Below are positions 1 through 7,892 of a stretch of 64,000 nt of DNA, in pieces. The DNA is taken from contig NZ_JAPEOZ010000001.1 in NCBI RefSeq assembly GCF_026340655.1, positions 9,548,001 through 9,612,000 on the forward strand, read 5' to 3'. Position numbers and translations under genes: made by a program. Below the pieces are notes generated by a model, which was given only the letters and a program-made list of their open reading frames with translations, had not been told where the DNA came from and did no database searches. The DNA is from Streptomyces sp. NBC_01275 (GTDB taxonomy: Bacteria > Actinomycetota > Actinomycetes > Streptomycetales > Streptomycetaceae). Position 1 is the stretch's first letter, and each line of letters begins with the position of its first letter.

Positions 1-224
1 TCGTACCCCTCCGCCTGCGAGCGCAGTTCCTCGGCGACGACGTTGGCGACGAGGTCGTCCTTGGAGGCGAAGTGGGCGTAGAACGCCCCGTTGGTGAGCC
101 CGGCGTCCGCCATCAGCGTCGTGATGCCCGAGCCGTCTATCCCGTCCTGCTTGAATCGGCGACCGGCCTTCTCGATGATCCGTTGCCGCGTCACCTGCTT
201 GTGCTCCTTGGCGTAGCGCGCCAC
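1..224 (-). CDS. TetR-family regulator, N-terminal part (continues beyond window)
   Basis: The gene starts at a GTG at 222-224 and runs off the left edge, so only about 74 codons are visible. The visible part is a complete TetR DNA-binding domain: an N-terminal Arg/Lys-rich arm, the helix with QRIIEKAGRRF, and the recognition region NGAFYAHFASKDDL. These proteins are dimeric repressors released by small ligands. The ligand-binding domain is outside the window, so the effector and targets cannot be guessed. It is divergent from the HxlR gene at 425. Confidence 0.85.
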   Translation of the reverse strand, partial: MARYAKEHKQVTRQRIIEKAGRRFKQDGIDGSGITTLMADAGLTNGAFYAHFASKDDLVANVVAEELRSQAEGY

Positions 225-283
225 AGGCTTCCTCCCGTCGCAATGTAAGGCCGTTGCCTTGCAGCCCGAGCTTGGTTCATGGT

Positions 284-424
284 CTGACGTATATAATATT
301 ATGCCGGACCGCGGCGCTGCGGCCGGCGTGGTGGGCTCTCGTGTCCGGCCGGGTCGAGTGGCCGATTGCGGCGTCGACGGCTGAGTATCTAGAAGTAAAC
401 TCAAACTCGGTTAGAATCGCTCCC
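284..424. promoter_or_regulatory. Divergent promoter region of TetR and HxlR genes
   Basis: An AT-rich island at about 284-303 (gtatataatattat) stands out in a GC-rich region and probably holds the TetR promoter. For the HxlR gene a TANNNT box, TAGAAT at 412-417, lies exactly 7 nt before the ATG at 425. This implies leaderless transcription. Confidence 0.5.
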
Positions 425-934
425 ATGGATGCGTGGACCGAAGTTCTTCAGGACGCCGGCATGGACCACCGACTCGACCGGGACACGTCCAACTGCTCGA
501 TCGCGCGGACTCTTGAGATCGTGGGCGAGAAGTGGACGATCCTGATCCTGCGCGAGGTCTGGTACGGCTCGTCCCGCTTCAGCGACTTCGAGCGCGTCCT
601 CGGCTGCCCTCGCAACCTTCTGGCGGCGCGGCTTCGGATGCTGGTGGAGGAAGGGATCCTGGCCACCGAGACGTACAAGGAGCCCGGTTCACGGAGTAGG
701 CCGAAGTATGTGATCACCTCTAAGGGTATGGATCTGGTGCCGGCCGTGATGGGGCTGCTGCAGTGGGGTGACCGATACCGCGCAGACCCGGAGGGGCCGG
801 CGGTACTGGCGCGACACCGCGAGTGCGGCGCGCACGTCGACGTCCAGATTCGCTGCGAACGAGGCCACCCGGTGCAGGCGAAGGACATCGAGAGCGTCCC
901 CGGCCCGGCCTTTCGTATGAGGTCGCCCGAGTGA
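425..934 (+). CDS. HxlR-family winged-helix regulator
   Basis: This 169-aa protein has the HxlR winged-helix core. It starts with a cysteine-containing helix (CSIARTLEIVGEKW), continues with ILREVWYG and RFSDFERVLGCPRNLLAARL, and ends the domain with a wing containing SRPKYVITSKG. The ATG at 425 is preferred over upstream in-frame starts because TAGAAT lies 7 nt before it (leaderless). HxlR proteins are dimeric repressors or activators that often sense aldehydes, quinones or thiol stress through a conserved N-terminal Cys. The C-terminal 45 residues have two further Cys and may add a metal or redox site (inference). It is convergent with the CGNR gene, with a 16-bp gap. Confidence 0.88.
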   Translation: MDAWTEVLQDAGMDHRLDRDTSNCSIARTLEIVGEKWTILILREVWYGSSRFSDFERVLGCPRNLLAARLRMLVEEGILATETYKEPGSRSRPKYVITSKGMDLVPAVMGLLQWGDRYRADPEGPAVLARHRECGAHVDVQIRCERGHPVQAKDIESVPGPAFRMRSPE

Positions 935-950
935 GCTGAGGACTCCTCCG

Positions 951-1571
951 TCAGCTTTCCGTAATCCGGCCGCTCTGTCGTGTACGCGCCTGATGGAGGC
1001 GGACCTTGGTGCGGTTTCCGCAGCGGGACATCGAGCACCAGCGGCGGTTGCGGGCGGGGGAGCGGTCCAGGAAGCGCAGCGCGCAACGGTCCACTCCGCA
1101 GACGCGTACGCGCCGGATCTCGGCGGACAGAAGCAAGTCGACGGCGTCCTGGGCGATGAGCGCCAGCGCGAGTGTGGGGTCGGCGGCGAGGGTCGTGGCG
1201 CCGGCGGGCTCCAGGTGGTCGTGGGTGATGACGAGTTGCAGGGCGGGTCTGGGGGCCGTCGCTGCCGATCGGTTGAGCAGCGTCACGTCGCCGGATGTGG
1301 GCAGTCGGCCGTCGGCGACCGCCAGTGCGGCCCGGTCGACGCTCTCGCGCAGCCGTCGGGCGGACATGAGAACGGCTGCCGTGCCGGGATCGGTGGTCCC
1401 TGGCGCGAGCAGACGCGCCTCCCGGAGCCAGCCCATCAGGTCGTCAGGTCCCCGGAGTGTCTCCTCCGGTGTGGTTCTCCACCGGCTTCGGAGGGTGTTG
1501 GCGAAGTCCAGGCAGACCCGTCCGCCATCCCAGATCCACTTGTCGTCCGTTGCCACGTCTCCATTCTGCAT
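951..1571 (-). CDS. CGNR zinc-finger / ABATE-domain protein
   Basis: This 206-aa protein opens with WIWDGGRVCLDFANTL, the start of the stress-induced ABATE domain. It ends with the CGNR zinc-finger motif: CGVDRC at about residue 160, then RWCSMSRCGNRTKV. Such proteins are putative transcription factors in which the C-terminal zinc finger binds DNA. The start codon is the ATG at 1569-1571. No operon partner is visible. It is tail-to-tail with the HxlR gene. Confidence 0.85.
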   Translation of the reverse strand: MQNGDVATDDKWIWDGGRVCLDFANTLRSRWRTTPEETLRGPDDLMGWLREARLLAPGTTDPGTAAVLMSARRLRESVDRAALAVADGRLPTSGDVTLLNRSAATAPRPALQLVITHDHLEPAGATTLAADPTLALALIAQDAVDLLLSAEIRRVRVCGVDRCALRFLDRSPARNRRWCSMSRCGNRTKVRLHQARTRQSGRITES

Positions 1572-1611
1572 GCTGGCTCAACCGTCTAAGACGGTTAGCT
1601 CGTGTCAGGAA

Positions 1612-1720
1612 AGCGCAACCGGCACCGCCGACTGTCACAAGAAGCGTCGGGACGGCGTCGACGACGTACTTCCCGCAGGCCTGCTCGGCCTGGTCGTAGT
1701 CGATCTTCAGTACGCAACCT
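1612..1720 (-). pseudogene. Possible thioredoxin-like remnant
   Basis: Reading the minus strand, a short stretch gives KIDYDQAEQACGKYVVDAVP followed by TLLV. This resembles the thioredoxin segment with a KxDxDxxxxxxxKYxVxxxPTLL pattern around the cis-proline. There is no CxxC motif, start or full domain, and the frame then runs into the upstream region of the CGNR gene. I read it as a decayed fragment. The rest of 1572-1859 shows no gene I can support. Confidence 0.3.
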
Positions 1721-1859
1721 GTGGGCTGCCTGCTGTCCGCACGTCAAGGCGGTGCCCACGGGGCAGCAGGGCTGCGAGAGGCAGCGGCGGCGGATCGACA
1801 GCCTCGGCACCGCGTCGAGGCTGTCGTACCTCGCCTTCCGTGTTCCCGGTCTCCGCTCG

Positions 1860-2510
1860 TCAGGCTGTGAGTCCCGCGTCGCGGGCCAGCAGGGCGGCCT
1901 GGACGCGGTTGGTGACTTCCAGCGCGGTCAGGACACGGCTGACGTGGGCCTTGACGGTGCTCTCGCGCATGGCGAGGCGGGTGGCGATGCCGGCGTTGGT
2001 CTCGCCGTGGGCGAGCAGGGCGAGCACGTCGCGTTCGCGGGGGGTGAGCCGGTCCAGCCGGGCCTTGGCAGCGGTCGCCTCGGGCTGGTTGGCCGCGTGG
2101 TAGCGGTCGATGAGACGGCGGGCCGCGGTGGGGTGGAGCATGGCCGAGCCGGCGGCCACCAGGTGGACGGCGCGCAGTATCTCGGCGGGGTCGGTGTCCT
2201 TGAGCAGGAAGCCGTCGGCTCCGGCGGCGAGGGCGTTGTAGACGTACTCGTCGAGGTCGAAGGTGGTCAGGGTGATCACCTTCGGCGGGTGGGGGAGGGC
2301 TCGCAGGCGGGCGGTGGCGGTGATGCCGTCCATGCGGGGCATGCGTACGTCGACCAGGGCGACGTCGACGCGATGGGCGGTGGCCTGTTCGATGGCCTTC
2401 AGGCCGTCGGGGGCCTGGGCGACGACCTCGATGCCGGGGTCGCCGTCCAGGAGGTCGGCCAGGCCGAGGCGGACCAGGGCGTCATCGTCGACGATCATGG
2501 TGCGGATCAT
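1860..2510 (-). CDS. NarL/LuxR-type response regulator
   Basis: This 216-aa protein has a receiver domain with acidic pocket D8/D9, phospho-acceptor D54 (VALVDVRMP) and K in FLLKDTDP. A LuxR-type helix-turn-helix follows (LTPRERDVLALLAHGETN, then ESTVKAHVSRVL). The ATG overlaps the stop of the upstream histidine kinase gene as ATGA, so the two are translationally coupled and form a cognate two-component system. The likely target is the palindrome in the divergent promoter upstream of the kinase gene (inference). Confidence 0.92.
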   Translation of the reverse strand: MIRTMIVDDDALVRLGLADLLDGDPGIEVVAQAPDGLKAIEQATAHRVDVALVDVRMPRMDGITATARLRALPHPPKVITLTTFDLDEYVYNALAAGADGFLLKDTDPAEILRAVHLVAAGSAMLHPTAARRLIDRYHAANQPEATAAKARLDRLTPRERDVLALLAHGETNAGIATRLAMRESTVKAHVSRVLTALEVTNRVQAALLARDAGLTA

Positions 2511-3652
2511 GTGCGGGTGCCGTTCTGTTCGATGCCGGCGGGGTGGGGGATGCGTGCGGCCAGCCGCCAGGCGCCCGCGCCGGCCGGTCCGGAGTTCAGG
2601 TGCCCGCCGAGGGCGGTGACGCGTTCGCGCAGGCCGACGAGTCCGTACCCGCTGCCGACGGTGTCCGTGCGGGGAGTGCCAGGAGGGTTGGTGACCTCGA
2701 CGAGTGTGGCGGGCGGCCCGTAGTCGATGCGTACGGTCACCGGAGCGCCCTCGGCGTGCTTGCGGGCATTGGTCAGTGCCTCCTGGACGATGCGGTACAC
2801 GGCCAGACGGTGGGTGGTCGGAGCCTGCTCGGGAAGGCCGTCGGTGGTCAGCTCGACGTGCTGGCCGGCGGCGCGGGCCTCGTCGGCCAGTTCCCCTGCT
2901 TCCCTCATCATCGGCGTGAGGGCGGCGCCGGTCGGCGTGGCGTCGGGGTCGCGCAGCACACCGAGAACGTCGCGCAGATCGGTGAGGGCCTCGACGGACG
3001 TCGTGCGCAGCAGTCCGAGGCGTTCGGCGACCGGCGCGGGCAGTGTGTCGCTCTTGGTGGCCAGGACACCGGTGTGCAGGGCGATCAGGCTCAGGCGGTG
3101 GGCCAGGACGTCGTGCATCTCGGCGGCGATACGGGACCGTTCCGCGATGCGGGCCGCCTCCTCGCGCAGCCGCGCCTCGACGCTCAGGTGCTCGACGTCG
3201 GCTGCCAGCGCCAGGAGCAGGCGGCGCCGACTGCCCAGCCACAGCCCGACGAGCACGGCCAGCACCGGCAGGAGCAACGTGGACGCGTAGGACTGGCCCG
3301 TCCACAGGGAGGTGGCCCGGTAGCTGAACAGGTTGGCGCCCAGCGCGGCGACAGCACAGGCCACCGCGATGCGCGCCCGGCGGTCCACGGCCAGGTCGTA
3401 CAGGAGGACTGCCAGCATGGGCAACAGCAACGATCCCCACCATGCCGTGGCCACGGTGACCAACAACGGCGCGGCGGGCCATCGGAGCCGGGGCACGAGC
3501 AGAGCCGCTGCGCACACCAGCGCTGTGGCCATGACGGGGGCCAGGTAGCGCCCCTGGATCGCCACGTCGTTGAGCACGGCAGCCAGTACGCACAGGGCCA
3601 CCAGAGCCCCACGCCCGTAGGCCGCCCATCTGCGGCTTTCTCTGCTGCTCAC
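2507..3652 (-). CDS. Sensor histidine kinase (HisKA_3 type)
   Basis: This 381-aa membrane kinase has several hydrophobic helices in the first 130 residues, then the HisKA_3 dimerisation box with phospho-His in AAEMHDVLAHRLSLI. The HATPase lid follows, with VQEALTNARKHA and the G box GYGLVGLRER. I choose the GTG at 3650-3652 because TAGGAT at 3660-3665 sits exactly 7 nt upstream, mirroring the divergent gene. An ATG at 3661 and a GTG at 3709 are alternatives, but the first overlaps that -10 box and the second lies in the palindrome. It is the partner of the overlapping response regulator. Confidence 0.9.
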   Translation of the reverse strand: MSSRESRRWAAYGRGALVALCVLAAVLNDVAIQGRYLAPVMATALVCAAALLVPRLRWPAAPLLVTVATAWWGSLLLPMLAVLLYDLAVDRRARIAVACAVAALGANLFSYRATSLWTGQSYASTLLLPVLAVLVGLWLGSRRRLLLALAADVEHLSVEARLREEAARIAERSRIAAEMHDVLAHRLSLIALHTGVLATKSDTLPAPVAERLGLLRTTSVEALTDLRDVLGVLRDPDATPTGAALTPMMREAGELADEARAAGQHVELTTDGLPEQAPTTHRLAVYRIVQEALTNARKHAEGAPVTVRIDYGPPATLVEVTNPPGTPRTDTVGSGYGLVGLRERVTALGGHLNSGPAGAGAWRLAARIPHPAGIEQNGTRT

Positions 3653-3784
3653 CTGCGCCATCCTAGGCAGACCGCTGCGCTGCTCCCTCTGACGATCGAC
3701 GATGTCCACCCCCTACTTTCGTAGGGGGACGCCGTCGCAGGACGGCGGATCCCATGCCGGGCGTGGCTTTCTAGCGTCGATTCC
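3653..3784. promoter_or_regulatory. Symmetric divergent promoter with central palindrome
   Basis: A perfect inverted repeat lies at 3709-3728 (arms CCCCCTAC and GTAGGGGG, loop TTTC). The -10 boxes TAGGAT (minus strand, 3660-3665) and TAGCGT (plus strand, 3772-3777) are each centred 56 bp from its centre. Each box is followed by 7 nt and then the start codon, so both genes look leaderless and jointly controlled. Confidence 0.65.
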
Positions 3785-4510
3785 ATGAACGACCGGACCA
3801 CCTCCCACGACCGTGTCCTTGCGCAGCGCAACGCCGAAGGCTGGATGTTCCTGATCGAAGCGGCCCGTGATCTGCGCACCACGGGTGCCATAGCCCCCAG
3901 CGGCAAGGCCCTGGCCCGCGCACTCACCGACCCTGTACGGGCTCAGGCGCCCCACCCGCTGGCAGTCCTGGAAGTCGGCGCCGGCACCGGCCCGGTCACC
4001 CGGGCCCTGATACCGCAGCTGTCCCGGGGCAGCCGCCTGGACATCGTCGAGGCCAACCCGCGGTTCGCCGAGCGACTGCGCACTCTCGTCACCGCGCACC
4101 CGCATCTGACAGACACGTCCGCGCAGGTGAACGTGCATCAGACCTACGTCGAGCAGCTCGAAACCGACCAGCGCTACGACGTCATCGTCTCCGGGCTGCC
4201 CCTGACCAACTTCACGCCCGTGCAGGTCGAGCGCATCATGGCCCGTTACCTGGAACTCCTGCACCCCGGCGGCACGCTGACCTACTTCGCCTACCTCGGC
4301 ACCCGCAAGGCCCGCGCCCTGACGGCATCGCGAGCCGAAGCCCGCCGCCACGCCGCCGTGGACGAGATCATGGCCGCCTACCAGCGCACCTACGCCACGG
4401 GCCGCTGGACGGTGTGGGCCAACCTTCCCCCCGCCTACGTCTGGCATCTGCGACGCCCCCTCGTCTGCGCGGACCTGCTCGAGCCGCGGTCGGACGGGGC
4501 GAGTCGGTGA
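3785..4510 (+). CDS. SAM-dependent methyltransferase, phospholipid N-methyltransferase-like
   Basis: This 241-aa class I methyltransferase has motif I at about residues 60-68 (VLEVGAGTG). The acidic loop VEANPRF follows, then the post-motif ISGLPL-type segment (VSGLPLTNF), which is typical of PmtA-like phosphatidylethanolamine N-methyltransferases. It has no membrane segment. Its stop overlaps the start of the DedA gene (GTGA), so the two form an operon acting at the membrane. The family assignment rests on the motif pattern, and other small-molecule substrates are possible. Expression is probably controlled by the central palindrome shared with the divergent kinase gene. The ATG is leaderless (TAGCGT, 7 nt, ATG). 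Confidence 0.75.
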   Translation: MNDRTTSHDRVLAQRNAEGWMFLIEAARDLRTTGAIAPSGKALARALTDPVRAQAPHPLAVLEVGAGTGPVTRALIPQLSRGSRLDIVEANPRFAERLRTLVTAHPHLTDTSAQVNVHQTYVEQLETDQRYDVIVSGLPLTNFTPVQVERIMARYLELLHPGGTLTYFAYLGTRKARALTASRAEARRHAAVDEIMAAYQRTYATGRWTVWANLPPAYVWHLRRPLVCADLLEPRSDGASR

Positions 4511-5187
4511 ACGCGCTCTCCGCCATCCTCGGCCACCTCTCGCCGGCCGCGGCGTACGCGGTGGTGGCCGCTGCGGTCCTGGCCGAGTCGGTCCTGCTCG
4601 TCGGCGCCTTCGTCCCGACGCTGACCCTGCTCCTGACCGCCGGCGCGCTGGCCCGCACCGGCCAGGTCAACCTTCTTCTCGTCATCGCCGCCGCAGCCGG
4701 CGCCGTGGTGGCGGGTGACTTCCTCGCCCATCGCACCGGCAGGTACCTCGGTGACCGGCTGCGCGGCGGCCCCATGGGCCGTCGCGTTCCGGATGCCGCG
4801 TGGGGCCGGGCCGAGACGCTGATGACGCGCCACGGCGGCCGGGCGGTCTTCGCGGCCCGCTTCCTGCCGGTGGTGCGCACCCTCGCCCCGCACTCCGCGG
4901 GCGCCACCCGCCTGCCCTACCGGCGCATCGCTCCGTACAGCGTCGTCGCCGCTTGTGTGTGGGCCACAGCGGAAGCGGGTGTCGGATACGCCGCCGCGAC
5001 CTCTCTCCAGCGCGTCCTCACGCTGGGCGGCCCCGCCCTCGCCCTGGTCGCTCTGACGGCGATCGGGGGCTCGCTGCTGTGGCGAAGAAGGCGCCGCCCG
5101 TCTCCTCCGACCCGGGGACCGGCGTCCGAGCCCGCCACGAAGTCCTCCGGCCATGCTCAGGCAGGTCTGACGAGGCCGGCGTCGTAG
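4507..5187 (+). CDS. DedA-family membrane protein
   Basis: This 226-aa protein has about five hydrophobic segments and the DedA/VTT signature, with the conserved RFLPVVRTLAPHSAG segment and an upstream GDFLAHRTGRYLG. Known DedA proteins are lipid flippases or scramblases, for example recycling undecaprenyl phosphate or phospholipids. The GTG start overlaps the methyltransferase stop, which supports a lipid-related job for both. The last 31 bases overlap the end of the convergent response-regulator gene. The C-terminal tail is Pro/Ser/Arg-rich and cytoplasmic. Confidence 0.85.
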   Translation: MNALSAILGHLSPAAAYAVVAAAVLAESVLLVGAFVPTLTLLLTAGALARTGQVNLLLVIAAAAGAVVAGDFLAHRTGRYLGDRLRGGPMGRRVPDAAWGRAETLMTRHGGRAVFAARFLPVVRTLAPHSAGATRLPYRRIAPYSVVAACVWATAEAGVGYAAATSLQRVLTLGGPALALVALTAIGGSLLWRRRRRPSPPTRGPASEPATKSSGHAQAGLTRPAS

Positions 5188-5813
5188 GCGAAGATCACGG
5201 CCTGGACCCGGTCCCGGACCCCGATCTTGGCGAGGATGCTGCTCACGTGTGACTTGACGGTGGACTCGGCGAGGGAGAGGCGTGCGGCGATCTCGGTGTT
5301 GCTCCAGCCGGTCGCGACGGCGGTGAGCACCTCGCGTTCGCGGTTGGTGAGGCGGGCCAGCTGCCGTTGCTGTTCGGGCGTGTGGCCCGGCAGACGGCTG
5401 CTGAAGGCGTCGATGAGCTTGCGGGTCAGCCCCGGCGAGATGACGGCGTCTCCGGCGGCCACCGCGCGGATGCCGGAGACGAGTTCGTCGGGCAGGGCGT
5501 CTTTCAGCAGGAACCCGGACGCTCCGGCGCGCAGGGCGTCGTAGGCGTATTCGTCGAGGTCGAAGGTGGTCAGGACCAGGATGCGGGAGCGGCCGCCGGA
5601 CGCGATGATGCGTCGGGTGGCCTCGATGCCGTCCATGCCGGGCATACGGACGTCCATGAGGACGACGTCGGGCTTCAGCTCGGCGGCCTTGCGGACGGCT
5701 TCGGCCCCGTGGGTGGCCTCACCGATGAGGGTGAGGTCGGCGTGCTGTTCCAGGAGCATGCTGAAGCCGAGGCGTTGCAGGGCCTGGTCGTCGACGATGA
5801 GCACGGTGGTCAT
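5157..5813 (-). CDS. NarL/LuxR-type response regulator (partner of kinase at 5882)
   Basis: This 218-aa protein has a receiver domain with D8/D9, phospho-acceptor D54 (VVLMDVRMPGMDG) and K in FLLKDALP. A LuxR helix-turn-helix follows (LTNREREVLTAVATGWSN, then AESTVKSHVSSIL). It lies 68 bp downstream of the histidine kinase gene in the same direction and is the cognate regulator. I propose it binds the paired palindromes at about 7610/7643, 9035/9068 and 13281/13314, because one of those promoters drives its own operon. Its tail (VRDRVQAVIFAYDAGL) matches the relic at 7757-7885. Confidence 0.92.
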   Translation of the reverse strand: MTTVLIVDDQALQRLGFSMLLEQHADLTLIGEATHGAEAVRKAAELKPDVVLMDVRMPGMDGIEATRRIIASGGRSRILVLTTFDLDEYAYDALRAGASGFLLKDALPDELVSGIRAVAAGDAVISPGLTRKLIDAFSSRLPGHTPEQQRQLARLTNREREVLTAVATGWSNTEIAARLSLAESTVKSHVSSILAKIGVRDRVQAVIFAYDAGLVRPA

Positions 5814-5881
5814 GTGCGGGGGTTCTCCGTTCTGGTCGTGGATGGGGGTGCCTCCCTGCTCATGGGGGGAGGAGTCGAGAG

Positions 5882-7186
5882 CTAGGGGGAGGGCGGGGTG
5901 GTCAGGAGACGGGCGTGGACGCTCCAGCCGCCTTCACGGTTGGGTCCGGCGGTGACCTGGCCCTGGTAGATGGCCGCGCGTTCGCGCATGCCGATCAGGC
6001 CGCGGCCGTTTCCGGTGCTCCGCCTTCGGGAGCGGGGTGCGCGGAGGGGGCCGGTGTCCTCGACGTGGACGTGGACCGTGCCGGGTCCGACGGTCACCCG
6101 GACGCTGCTGGAGGTGTCGGCGGCCGCGTACTTGAGGGTGTTGGTGAGAGCTTCCTGGACGATGCGGTAGACGGCGAGCTGGAGGCCGGGGGCCAGCGCG
6201 GTGAGGTCGCCGTCGGTGCCGAGGGTGACGGTGGGGCCGGCGGCGCGGACGCGTTCGACCAGCGGGTCGAGGTCGGCGAGGCCGGGTTGCGGGGCGAGCG
6301 GGGCCTCGTGCGGCCGGTCGTCGTCGCCGATGACGGCGAGGAGACGGCGCAGTTCGGCGAGGGCGCCGCGGCCGCTGTCAGCGATGATCCGCAGGGTCTC
6401 GGCACCACGCTGGGGCTTTGTCTCGGTCAGACCGGCGGCGCCGTCGGCGAGGCCGACGATGACGGCGAGGGTGTGGCCGAGGATGTCGTGCATCTCCTTC
6501 GAGACGCGGGCGCGTTCCTGGGCGACGGCGAGGCGGGCCTGCTGGTCCTTCTCCTTCTGCAGGGCGGCGATGACGACGTTCACCAGGCGGGTGGCGAGGC
6601 CGAGGCCGGCGATGGCCGTCACCGTCACCATCCCCAGCAGTACGAGGGGTTCCGGGCGTGCGGCGTACTCCGCCTGACCGTCGCCCCACAGCCCGGCGGC
6701 CCAGGCGACCAGCTGCGTCAGGGAGATGGCCAGGGCGATGAGCAGCTGGGCGGGGGTGCCGAAGCGGCCCACGTTGAACAGGGCTACGAGGCGTGCGACG
6801 TCGGCGCCGGCGTCGGCGCCGTGGAGGGACCCTGTGTAGTTCGTCAGCACAGCGGTGGCAGTGGTGAGCGCGAAGACCAGCATGGGCCTGCGCTCCCGCC
6901 ACAGCAGCGGAACGGCCACGGCGACGCTGAGGGCCAGCTCTTCGGCGACCCCGGATTCGTCGGCGGAGGTGAGTACGGACGGCAGGCCCAGGGCGGCGCA
7001 GAACAGTGGTACGCCCCATCGCCGGACCCAGGGGTGGGTCCGGTCCGCCCACCGCCAGGAAGACAGCCGGGCGATGATGGACACGATCACACGCTGCTCG
7101 TCATCGGTCGTCAGTGCCTCGGGCAGCTCGGGCCGACCGGGGAGGTGTCGACCGGGCCGGGAATCCTGTGGGGTCGTGGGGGTCAA
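5882..7186 (-). CDS. Sensor histidine kinase 1 (HisKA_3 type)
   Basis: This 434-aa kinase has an N-terminal bundle of about five hydrophobic segments, then the phospho-His box (VSKEMHDILGHTLAVIVG). The HATPase follows, with VQEALTNTLKYA and GRGLIGMRER. The frame is open to 7345, but I place the start at a TTG (7184-7186) preceded by GAAGGG. The paralogous kinase at 9309-10592 starts at the same relative place, with the same GCGAAGGGCC sequence in front. The two kinases are close paralogues throughout. It forms a two-gene operon with the regulator at 5157, driven from the promoter near 7573. Confidence 0.88.
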   Translation of the reverse strand: MTPTTPQDSRPGRHLPGRPELPEALTTDDEQRVIVSIIARLSSWRWADRTHPWVRRWGVPLFCAALGLPSVLTSADESGVAEELALSVAVAVPLLWRERRPMLVFALTTATAVLTNYTGSLHGADAGADVARLVALFNVGRFGTPAQLLIALAISLTQLVAWAAGLWGDGQAEYAARPEPLVLLGMVTVTAIAGLGLATRLVNVVIAALQKEKDQQARLAVAQERARVSKEMHDILGHTLAVIVGLADGAAGLTETKPQRGAETLRIIADSGRGALAELRRLLAVIGDDDRPHEAPLAPQPGLADLDPLVERVRAAGPTVTLGTDGDLTALAPGLQLAVYRIVQEALTNTLKYAAADTSSSVRVTVGPGTVHVHVEDTGPLRAPRSRRRSTGNGRGLIGMRERAAIYQGQVTAGPNREGGWSVHARLLTTPPSP

Positions 7187-7566
7187 GGTCTGGGCCCTTC
7201 GCGGTGCAGGCGAGCCGCTCGCCGGTCCCGGGGGAATGGACGGACGGGCGGCGACTGGGGGAGAACGCCGACCGGGGCCGACCGCTCTTTCGCGATCGTA
7301 CGGCTGACAACGGTTCGGGGTCGGCGGTCGTCCTGACCTGGTCACCGCCCCTGCCCCGGCCCCTGTCCGCGCCGCCGGAGCCGGGGGCCGAACCTCGGGC
7401 GAGGGCGGCCGTGGGGCGGGCGGCCTGCCGGGCTTCGAGCGCGTGGCGCGGTTTCCGGCCTCGAGCCGGTCGGCGTTTCACCCACCACCACTGGTGCAGA
7501 ACGATGGCCACGAAGTTGCTCCCGCAGGGAAGAGACGTCATTGCCTGGACGGGCCTGACCAGTACC
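7187..7566 (-). other. Long untranslated leader of the kinase-regulator operon
   Basis: The mapped -10 box at 7574-7579 puts the transcript start near 7567, leaving a leader of about 380 nt. An open frame begins with ATG at 7541 (MTSLPCGSNFVAIVLHQWWW) and runs through the leader into the kinase gene in another frame. I see no good ribosome site for it and no recognised domain, so I do not call a gene here. Confidence 0.35.
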
Positions 7567-7572
7567 GGGCTT

Positions 7573-7648
7573 CAACCTAGAAGCGGAATAGACCGATGCC
7601 ACGGCACCGCGGGAGGGAATGCCGCGGCGCCGACTAGTACCGGGGTAC
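7573..7648 (-). promoter_or_regulatory. Promoter with paired operators (kinase 1 operon)
   Basis: On the minus strand there is a distal palindrome at 7637-7648 (GTACCGGGGTAC) centred at 7642.5. A proximal, less perfect copy lies at 7603-7616, centred at 7609.5. The -10 box TAGGTT at 7574-7579 is centred at 7576.5. The spacing is 33 bp between each pair of elements, identical to the promoters at 8998 and 13244. Confidence 0.65.
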
Positions 7649-7756
7649 CGGAGTTCGTCCTCCTCACGGCCGCGACGGCGGTCCACGGTCTGTGTTGCGG
7701 GGCCGGTGCGAGCGCGGCCGGGCGGGGGGAGCGCCGAGCGAATGGTGTGCGGCGCG

Positions 7757-7885
7757 GTCAGACCCGACTCGTAGGCGTAGGCGTAGGCGTAGGCGACGGC
7801 CTGGACGCGACTGCGGGCTCCGATCCGGGCTCAGGTCCGGCCTGGAATCCAGCAGGAGGCGGTAGCCGAGGCGTTGCAGCTTCTA
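7757..7885 (-). pseudogene. Response-regulator relic with internal deletion
   Basis: The minus strand encodes LQRLGYRLLLD, matching residues 12-22 of the regulator at 5157 (LQRLGFSMLLE). A short distance on it encodes RIGARSRVQAV..YESGLTAP, matching that regulator's last 23 residues. Everything between, including the phospho-acceptor and most of the helix-turn-helix, is missing. At the deletion-scarred end a TAGGCG hexamer is repeated four times (about 7772-7795), giving an AYAYAY tract. It lies just downstream of the esterase gene and is probably the lost partner of kinase 2. Confidence 0.7.
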
Positions 7886-7892
7886 CGGGCGT

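Noticed and set aside
1006..2103. A 365-codon plus-strand frame across the CGNR gene and the adjacent gap
   Set aside because: Arg/Ser-rich shadow sequence. The minus-strand CGNR protein has its defining zinc-finger motif.
3662..3709. Longer start of the first histidine kinase (ATG 3661 or GTG 3709)
   Set aside because: The -10 box TAGGAT overlaps the ATG, and the GTG lies inside the palindrome. The GTG at 3652 matches the mirror-image leaderless geometry.
7757..7885. A functional small DNA-binding protein from the response-regulator relic
   Set aside because: The joined fragments lack the receiver, most of the helix-turn-helix and a start codon.
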